Source of the DNA: Gammaproteobacteria bacterium | GTDB taxonomy: Bacteria > Pseudomonadota > Gammaproteobacteria > Steroidobacterales > Woeseiaceae | Length of the DNA stretch: 8,215 bases | Direction of reading: 5' to 3' | Assembly (NCBI GenBank): GCA_029881015.1 | Contig: JAOUNK010000145.1 | Span: 1-8,215, forward strand | Part shown: in pieces, positions 1 to 6,000 of the stretch | Layout: every line of letters begins with the position of its first letter | Numbering within the stretch: position 1 is the first letter of the stretch | The notes under the pieces: model-generated | The model's database searches: none | What the model saw: only the letters and a program-made list of their open reading frames with translations | Told to the model about the DNA's origin: nothing | Position numbers and translations under genes: made by a program

Positions 1-539
1 AAATTCACACCGGCTATAACGTCACCAAGGCCGGTGTCCTGGCGCCATTCGAGATCGTTCCGGACGTTGTCGTACCGGCCGGCACCTACGATCATGGCGA
101 AGCGCAAATCGTTTTCTACTCCAACCAGTCGAAGCCGCTGAGTTTTGAGATGCGCACCGTTGTCGGCGGGCGATTCGGCGGCAACCGCGTGTCCCTGTCG
201 CCTACCCTCAACTACCGCATCGGCGAGACCTTCCGCTCCGAGCTGTCCATCAACTACAACGACTACGACCTGCCCGTCCAGAACGGTGAATTCACAGCCA
301 CGCTCGCGCGGTTGCGCTTGTCCTATTCGTTTACGCCGAAGATGCAGCTGCAGGCGCTGGTCCAGTACAACGACACCAGCGACCAGCTCGGCACGAACGT
401 CCGGTTCTCGTGGTTGCGATCAGCCAATTCCGGCTTCTATCTCGTCTTTAACGAAGTCGATGAGCGGGGCCTGGGCGCGCTGCCCGACGGCCGTCAGTTC
501 ATCCTCAAGTACAGCCACATTTTCGACGTGCTCGACTAG
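1..539 (+). CDS. DUF5916-type outer-membrane protein, C-terminal part (5' end outside window)
   Basis: The frame is open from the left edge (first full codon at position 3) to a TAG at 537-539, giving the last 178 residues. The fragment is rich in alternating polar/hydrophobic beta-strands with aromatic residues, as in an outer-membrane barrel. It includes SPTLNYRIGETFRSELSINY, then a LRLSYSFTPKMQLQALVQYN stretch, then NVRFSWLRSANSGFYLVFNE, and ends in FILKYSHIFDVLD. The order 'RFSWLR...G.Y.V.NE' followed by a terminal 'KY...FD' strand is the usual end of DUF5916 proteins. Their N-terminal half commonly carries a CBM9-like sugar-binding domain, which would lie outside this window. Family membership is recognised from these motifs; the substrate and role of the family are not known to me. 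The gene converges on the hemolysin III-like gene and shares bases with its stop. Another C-terminal barrel family remains possible. Confidence 0.8.
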   Translation, partial: IHTGYNVTKAGVLAPFEIVPDVVVPAGTYDHGEAQIVFYSNQSKPLSFEMRTVVGGRFGGNRVSLSPTLNYRIGETFRSELSINYNDYDLPVQNGEFTATLARLRLSYSFTPKMQLQALVQYNDTSDQLGTNVRFSWLRSANSGFYLVFNEVDERGLGALPDGRQFILKYSHIFDVLD

Positions 540-555
540 GTCGGCGGCAGCACGT
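526..555. terminator. Possible bidirectional hairpin at convergent stops
   Basis: A perfect 7-bp inverted repeat, ACGTGCT (526-532) and AGCACGT (549-555), brackets the overlapping stop codons of the two convergent genes. Inside the 16-nt loop, CGAC (533-536) and GTCG (540-543) can form a small alternative stem around TAG. No T-run follows on either strand, so this is not a textbook intrinsic terminator. Its position at the 3' ends of both genes is the main argument for a transcript-end function. Confidence 0.25.
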
Positions 556-1192
556 GCCAGACCACACCCAGAAAGTGGCAAACCCCGCCACCCAGCACGA
601 ACACATGCCACACGGCGTGGTTGAACGGAATTCGATCCACGGCATAGAAAATCGCGCCAACCGAGTAGCTGATGCCGCCGGCGAACAGCCAGGCCATGCC
701 GTTGGGGCCGATGGCATCAGCCATTTGCGGCGCGGCAAGCACGGCCAGCCAGCCCATGGCGAGATAACTCGCCAAAGCCACTTTCGGGAAGCGATTGCGG
801 AACCAGAGTTTCTTGATCACGCCTGCCGTCGCGAGGGCCCAGATCGTACCGAACATCCACCATCCCGTATCCGTGCGCATAGCGACCAGCAGGAACGGCG
901 TATAGGTGCCCGCGATCAGCAGGTAGATGGCGCAGTGATCGAGCAGCTTGAAAATCTCCCGGTGCCGCGAGGCGTACATGGAATGGTAAACCGTGGATGC
1001 CAGGAACAACGCGATCAATGTCGCCCCGTAAATTGAACTGGCAACGATACGCCAGGGATCGGCTTCCGCGATCGACAGGTACAGCATCCAGGACAGGCCG
1101 GCGATACTGAGCAAGACCCCGATACCGTGCGTAATCGCGTGGATGACCTCTTCGAGTACACTGTATTCAAGATGGGCGCTGCGGATCTGCAT
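536..1192 (-). CDS. Hemolysin III / PAQR-family integral membrane protein (YqfA-like)
   Basis: This is a 218-residue polytopic inner-membrane protein with about seven hydrophobic segments, the normal length for the HlyIII (YqfA/TrhA) branch of the PAQR superfamily. Family hallmarks are all present. They are EEVIHAITHGIG near the N-terminus (residues 14-25), STVYH with Ser66 and His70 at the end of helix 2, LLDHCAIYLLIAGTYTPF with Asp85 at helix 3, and HAVWH with His192 and His196 in the last helix. In PAQR structures the helix-2 His and the HxxxH pair bind zinc, so the metal site looks intact. Family members have been linked to membrane fluidity or energetics and, historically, to haemolysis; I would not infer a toxin here. 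I chose the ATG at 1192. An in-frame TTG at 1222 would add ten residues but has no better ribosome site. The TAG stop (536-538) overlaps the stop of the convergent upstream gene. Confidence 0.9.
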   Translation of the reverse strand: MQIRSAHLEYSVLEEVIHAITHGIGVLLSIAGLSWMLYLSIAEADPWRIVASSIYGATLIALFLASTVYHSMYASRHREIFKLLDHCAIYLLIAGTYTPFLLVAMRTDTGWWMFGTIWALATAGVIKKLWFRNRFPKVALASYLAMGWLAVLAAPQMADAIGPNGMAWLFAGGISYSVGAIFYAVDRIPFNHAVWHVFVLGGGVCHFLGVVWHVLPPT

Positions 1193-1290
1193 AGGCTCAT
1201 CATACGGTACAAATGCGTGCAAATCGTTCGATTTCGCGCCAGCTTCGGCACAATGTAGAATTGCCGCCTGCCTACAGAAAAAGCCTCCAT
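1193..1290. promoter_or_regulatory. Divergent intergenic region between hemolysin III and 5'-nucleotidase genes
   Basis: These 98 bp separate two divergently transcribed genes and should hold both promoters. On the plus strand, TAGAAT at 1256-1261 is a reasonable -10 element. TTTCGC at 1232-1237 lies 18 bp upstream but is a poor -35. On the minus strand no convincing -35/-10 pair with correct spacing was found. No clear operator palindrome or riboswitch-like structure is visible. The ribosome site of the nucleotidase gene is weak (AGAAAAAG just upstream of ATG 1291). Confidence 0.3.
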
Positions 1291-2976
1291 ATGCCTGCCA
1301 TCCGTCTCCTGCTTGCCGCCTTCTTATCGCTGTCGCTTGCGGCCTGCGTCTCCGTCCCTGCGCCCCCCGATGAAATCACGGTTTCGATCGTCGGCACCAA
1401 CGACGTGCACGGCGCGCTAACCGCCGACGACAATGCAGGAGGACTGGTCACGGTGTCCGCGTACGTCGATGCACTCCGCAAGGCACGCGCTAACGATGGC
1501 GGTGCCGTGCTGCTCATCGACGCGGGCGATATGTGGCAGGGGACGCTCGAATCCAACCTCGTTGAAGGGGCCGTTGTCGTCGACGCGTACAATGCCATGG
1601 GTGTGGCAGCCGCGGCGATCGGCAACCATGAATTCGATTTCGGCCCGGAAGGTCGCAACGCCATCCCGGTAGAGCCCGGCGAGGACCCGCGCGGCAACCT
1701 CAGGCAACGCGCGAGCGAGGCGAGATTCCCGCTGCTCGCGGCCAACCTGATCGATACCGCCACAGGCCAGCCGGTGGCGTGGGATAACGTGTACCCGTCA
1801 GTCATGCTCGATACGGCCGGTATCAAGGTGGGCATCGTCGGCGTCATTACGAGCAAAGCCCTGGTGACGACCATTGCCGCAAACATGGTTGGGCTTGAAG
1901 TTGCACCGCTGGCCGAGACGATCACGGCCGAAGCCAGGAAACTGCGAGACAACGGTGCGGCACTGGTCATCGTCGCGGCGCATGCCGGGGGGAAGTGCAC
2001 GGATTTCTCGAATCGCAACGACCTCTCGTCCTGCAACATGACGGCGGAAATCATGCAGGTGGCGAACGCGCTCGAGCGCGGGCTTGTCGACTACATTATT
2101 GGCGGCCACAGTCACAACCCGATCGCCCATGTCGTCAATGGCATACCGATCACGTCCAACTATGCGAAGACCTACAGTTTCGGTCGCGTCGACTTCAAGG
2201 TGGACCGCAGCGAGCAGGCGGTGGTCTCGCGCCAGGTTTTTGCGCCGCAGCGGACAGCGCCTGGCACATTAGATCGATACGAGGGTTTCCCACTGGTTCC
2301 CAACGCCGACGTTGCGCATGTAGCAATGCTCGCCACCGCCCGCGCAGAGGCGCTCAAGCAGGAGGAACTCGGCGTCACACTGACCGGGCCATTCGACCTC
2401 GTCCCGGATATCGAGTCGGCCATCAGTAATCTCATGACCGAGGCCATGCTGGACGCATTCGATGCCGATGCCGATATCGCTATTCACAATGTCTTTGGCG
2501 GCATCCGTAAAGGTCTGCCCGCCGGTCCGCTGACCTACGGTGCGGTGTTCGAAATGTTTCCGTTCGACAACGTCGTTTCGATCCACGAAATGTCCGGACG
2601 TGACCTGCGGCAGGTGATCGCGAGCAAAGTCCGTGCGCACCGCCTGCCAGGCTTTGCCGGTATGCGCGTGTTTGTCCGTTGCGACGACACGCTGATGGAC
2701 GTCAGGATGCAGCTCGATGACGGCCGCGTCATAGGCGATGACGACCGTATTCGGGTCATCGCGAACGACTTCCTGGCATTGGGCGGTGACGACATCCTGA
2801 CGCCCGCGATTCCAGAGGGTGGTTTCGCGCTGCGCTACGACATGCCGCTCACGCGCGACGCCCTGATTGGCTGGTTTCGCGCCGGCCCGGACACGCTGGC
2901 TCCGGAAGACTTCCGGACCCACGATGCACCAAAATGGAACCTACCCGACATAATCCCCTGCAACTGCCGTTTATGA
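1291..2976 (+). CDS. UshA-like 5'-nucleotidase / 2',3'-cyclic phosphodiesterase family lipoprotein
   Basis: This 561-residue envelope enzyme is predicted to hydrolyse nucleotides or related phosphoesters. An in-frame ATG at 1213 exists, but starting at 1291 places a clean lipoprotein signal at the N-terminus: MPAIRLLLAAFLSLSLAAC, with lipobox LAAC and Cys19 as lipidation site. The calcineurin-like metallophosphatase domain (about 28-300) has NDVHG (Asp38, His40), GD (Asp80), GNHEFDFG (Asn112, His113), AAHAGG (His231) and GGHSHN (His273, His275), so the two-metal site appears complete. The C-terminal 5'-nucleotidase domain (about 365-530) has FGGIRKGLPAGPLTYG, FPFDN and NDFLALGGDD. Cys236 and Cys248 flank a small insertion after the HAGG motif and may form a disulfide; the protein ends in CNCRL. 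Residue Cys20+1 is Val rather than Asp, which by the E. coli rule favours outer-membrane sorting. The exact substrate cannot be read from sequence. Confidence 0.9.
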   Translation: MPAIRLLLAAFLSLSLAACVSVPAPPDEITVSIVGTNDVHGALTADDNAGGLVTVSAYVDALRKARANDGGAVLLIDAGDMWQGTLESNLVEGAVVVDAYNAMGVAAAAIGNHEFDFGPEGRNAIPVEPGEDPRGNLRQRASEARFPLLAANLIDTATGQPVAWDNVYPSVMLDTAGIKVGIVGVITSKALVTTIAANMVGLEVAPLAETITAEARKLRDNGAALVIVAAHAGGKCTDFSNRNDLSSCNMTAEIMQVANALERGLVDYIIGGHSHNPIAHVVNGIPITSNYAKTYSFGRVDFKVDRSEQAVVSRQVFAPQRTAPGTLDRYEGFPLVPNADVAHVAMLATARAEALKQEELGVTLTGPFDLVPDIESAISNLMTEAMLDAFDADADIAIHNVFGGIRKGLPAGPLTYGAVFEMFPFDNVVSIHEMSGRDLRQVIASKVRAHRLPGFAGMRVFVRCDDTLMDVRMQLDDGRVIGDDDRIRVIANDFLALGGDDILTPAIPEGGFALRYDMPLTRDALIGWFRAGPDTLAPEDFRTHDAPKWNLPDIIPCNCRL

Positions 2977-3076
2977 AGAACTTGCCCGCCGATTCCGACT
3001 ATACTCTTTAGCGTGTGACATCAGAACAAGACGCACCGCCCGGACAATAAATAGAAGATCAGGCAGGGGGTAAGGC
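2977..3076 (+). promoter_or_regulatory. Intergenic region with candidate promoter for the giant secreted protein
   Basis: A 100-bp gap separates the nucleotidase stop from the next start. TATACT at 3000-3005 is a good -10 hexamer. The hexamer 16 bp upstream is GAACTT (2978-2983), which does not fit the sigma-70 -35 consensus but equals the GAACTT core of sigma-E-type -35 elements. The -10 does not match the sigma-E consensus, so the sigma class is undecided. No terminator hairpin for the nucleotidase gene is evident, so readthrough is possible. Confidence 0.35.
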
Positions 3077-3079
3077 ATG
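3065..3079 (+). promoter_or_regulatory. Strong Shine-Dalgarno site and start of the giant secreted protein
   Basis: AGGGGG at 3065-3070 sits six bases before the ATG at 3077, with a second purine run TAAGG at 3071-3075. This is the best ribosome-binding site in the window. It fixes the start, and the encoded N-terminus is immediately a signal peptide. Confidence 0.75.
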
Positions 3080-6000
3080 TTCAAGAGAGCGATCGCCAGC
3101 GCGACGATGTTGGCTGTTATCACTGTATTTCCGACAACAGTTCCGGCGCAGAGCATGGTCGAGCAGAACTCGAATGTCGTGGGCCGCACGGCGCCTGGCT
3201 ACTACCGCGGCATCCCCGGGATGCAGGACAATGAAGGCAGTTGTGCCATCAACCCGATCCTGCCGCGCAATATCGTGTGCGCGTGGAATGCGAGTGGTGG
3301 CTCGGACGACGCCATCGGCGATACCTGGCTGCGCTTTTCGGAGTCGCTGGACAGCGGTCGGTCCTTCTTCAATCGCTACCTGAACGGCAGCAACCTGGAT
3401 CCGGTAACGAGTATCGGCCAGCAGTTCGCGGCGGATCCCGTGATGATGTGTTGGCCGGGTGGCTGCGGCACCGTGATGCTCGCGAGCTCACGAGCGGAAA
3501 ACGGGGGCCAGGGTGGCGGCATCTACATCCAGTGGATGGCCGACCTCAATACCGAGAGCGGCTTCCGCAAAGCCTTCAAGATCAACCTCGACCAGGTCTA
3601 TCGTTCGACCGGCAGCAAGTTTGCGGACAAGCCGCACGCCATCTACATGCTGGACGAAGACAATCCCGGAACCGTGGACGTGGCGTTCGATGTCGAACTG
3701 CCAGACGGTACGGGAGGCTTCCGGACCGAACGCATCGTGCGCAGCTGGCCGAGGGCCCGCATCCTTGTCGTGTTCGCCCTCTTCAATCCCAGCAAGAACG
3801 ACATCGAAATACTGACGACCTTTACCGACGACTACGGCACCAACTGGAGCAACCCCCGGCAGATAGCCCAGACGTCCGGCAGAGACCAGGGCGTCAGCGT
3901 CGCCGCTATCGGTAACACGGTCTTTTTCGGCTTTCGGCGCTTTGCGACTAGCGGCGACACCGACGACATCATGGGTGTCGTGTCCACCGATCGCGGTGAC
4001 CGGACGGGCAAGCCCTTTGTCGTCGCGCAGGACGTTTGCGTGTACGACGTACCGACGCTGCCGAGCACGGCAAACAGTACTGCGGCCGCCGCACGGACCA
4101 ACGATTTTCCCTGGGTCAGCGAGGACGGCTCGAGGTTTATCATGGTGTACTCGGAGCGTCGCCGGAGCTCCGATGGTGGCTGCCTGACGATCCCGGGAGA
4201 GCCGTCAGACTCGCGCATCGTCGCATCGATCGGTTCGGCCAACGGCAAGAACTGGAGCACGCCGGTGGAGGTCGCGCCCAACGCGGACCACGGTTTCCAG
4301 TTCATGCCCGTCGTCGACTGCTCGCTCGGTGTTTGCCAGATCGCCTGGTGGGACTCTCGCCGCGACAGCGCGCGAGTGCGTGATTTCATGAATGCGCAGG
4401 GCGGCCCGGTTGCGAACGCCGCGCTTGCGGCATTCGAAGGCGTGCCAATCCTCGCCGATTTCAATTTCCCGGTCGGCGGCGGCAGCAACGAAGTAATCCA
4501 GTTTCGCCGCACTGCCGACATGTACACCAAGAAAGTAACGATCACGAACGGGCAACTGAGCGCTCCGGACGAGCCTTCACTGGCGTCGCGGTATCGCCTG
4601 GGGCTTTACGACAATGCGCTGGTCGAGCTCGAGGCCAATCCATTCAACGTGAAAGCCTACAGGACGAACTCCGTTCCCTTCATGAGCGACTACAGCAGCA
4701 TGAGTTCGGCGAAACATCGACTGGTATTCGATCCGTCCCAGCCCCAGCAGGCGCCGTTCTGGGAGAGCAATTCCGGACCGAATGCCCTCGACCCCGATGC
4801 CGAACCGAGCTTTTGGCTGGCCTGGACGGACGCTCGCAACATGCGTGGACAGCTCTACACGGCGGCCATCGATGGCCAGCCGCCGTTTGCACGAACCCCG
4901 GAGCCGCCGACCATCGCCGCGACGAACGAGAACGCCTCCCCTGACGAGCCCGTTGCCGACCCTGCTGCGACGCTGACCGCGGAAGCGCTGGAAGACTTCA
5001 ACCCGGCCGCCGGGAGTTGCACACCGATCAGCGCCGCGAACGCCCCACCGGCGGGCACGTATTTTCCGGCGCTCAACAACCGCGTGAAGGATTCCGACAT
5101 CTATGGTGCCCTGGTCGAGAGCCGGGTTACCGCCTGGTCGCTGAATCCCACGAAGACGCTGGGCTCCATCCAGCGTGTCTATACGATAATCGCTGAGAAC
5201 GAGAGCCTGGCAGCACGGCAATTTCGTTTTGAGATCGCGAATCAACCCACAGGCGACCCGGCAACGTCGCGAGCATCCTGGAAGCAACTGCCGTGGGATC
5301 CGTCGGGCGGCGCTTTCCTGGCGGTAGCGCCAACGACGTCGGTCGTTGAGACCGCGGGACCCCAATCGAGCGTGACCGTTGCCCTGTTTGTCGTTTCGGA
5401 GTTGCCGATCAATCCTGTCAACGTGCAGGTTTTCGACGAGAGCAGCAATGCACTGGTCAGTTCGATTACCGTGAACGGCACCCTGGAGTCCGGACCGCTT
5501 CTGAGCCCCAACGGCACAATCAATGTCGCAGAAATCCACAACCCGGAGCTGCTGGCGCCGGATCAGTTCAACCCGGATCAGTACAACCCGGATCAGTACA
5601 ATCCTGACCAGTTCAATCCGGATCTCTTCAACCCGGATCAATTCAACCCGGATCAGTTCAACCCGGACCAGTTCAACCCGGATCAGTTCAACCCGGACCA
5701 GTTCAACCCCGATCAGTTCAACCCGGACCAGTTCAATCCGGACCAGTTCAACCCGGATCAGTTCAACCCGGACCAGTTCAACCCGGATCAGTTCAACCCG
5801 GACCAGTTCAACACCAACCTGACCGACGCGGATGATCTGCATAATCCCGAGATCCCGCAACCGAACCTGGTCGGCGTCCCGCGTGACACGGGCGATACCG
5901 TCGTCAAACTCGATGTGAACTTCGGCCTGAAAAACGTCGGCAACACGGCGACGCCCTACACACTCGATTTCGCGATCGCGGACAGCAATATCCTGGCGCT

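Noticed and set aside
554..1036. Plus-strand open frame of 160 codons opposite the hemolysin III-like gene
   Set aside because: The minus-strand gene has all PAQR hallmarks over the same bases. The plus-strand product is His/Arg/Gln-rich with no domain or signal.
832..1291. Hemolysin III name taken as evidence of a toxin or pathogenicity island
   Set aside because: The family is widespread in harmless bacteria, the genes around it are ordinary envelope genes, and no mobility genes or composition shift are visible.
2269..2922. Minus-strand open frame of 217 codons under the nucleotidase gene
   Set aside because: It is antisense to a gene with intact catalytic motifs on both sides, has no recognisable domain, and fits the usual GC-rich shadow pattern.
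5570..5809. CRISPR array
   Set aside because: The units are contiguous 15-bp repeats with no unique spacers, in frame within a coding sequence.
5523..5822. Plus-strand Ser/Thr/Arg-rich open frame over the repeat array
   Set aside because: It is a +1 frame reading of the same 15-bp units (SSTRT/SSTRI). It has no independent start signal and sits inside a well-supported gene.
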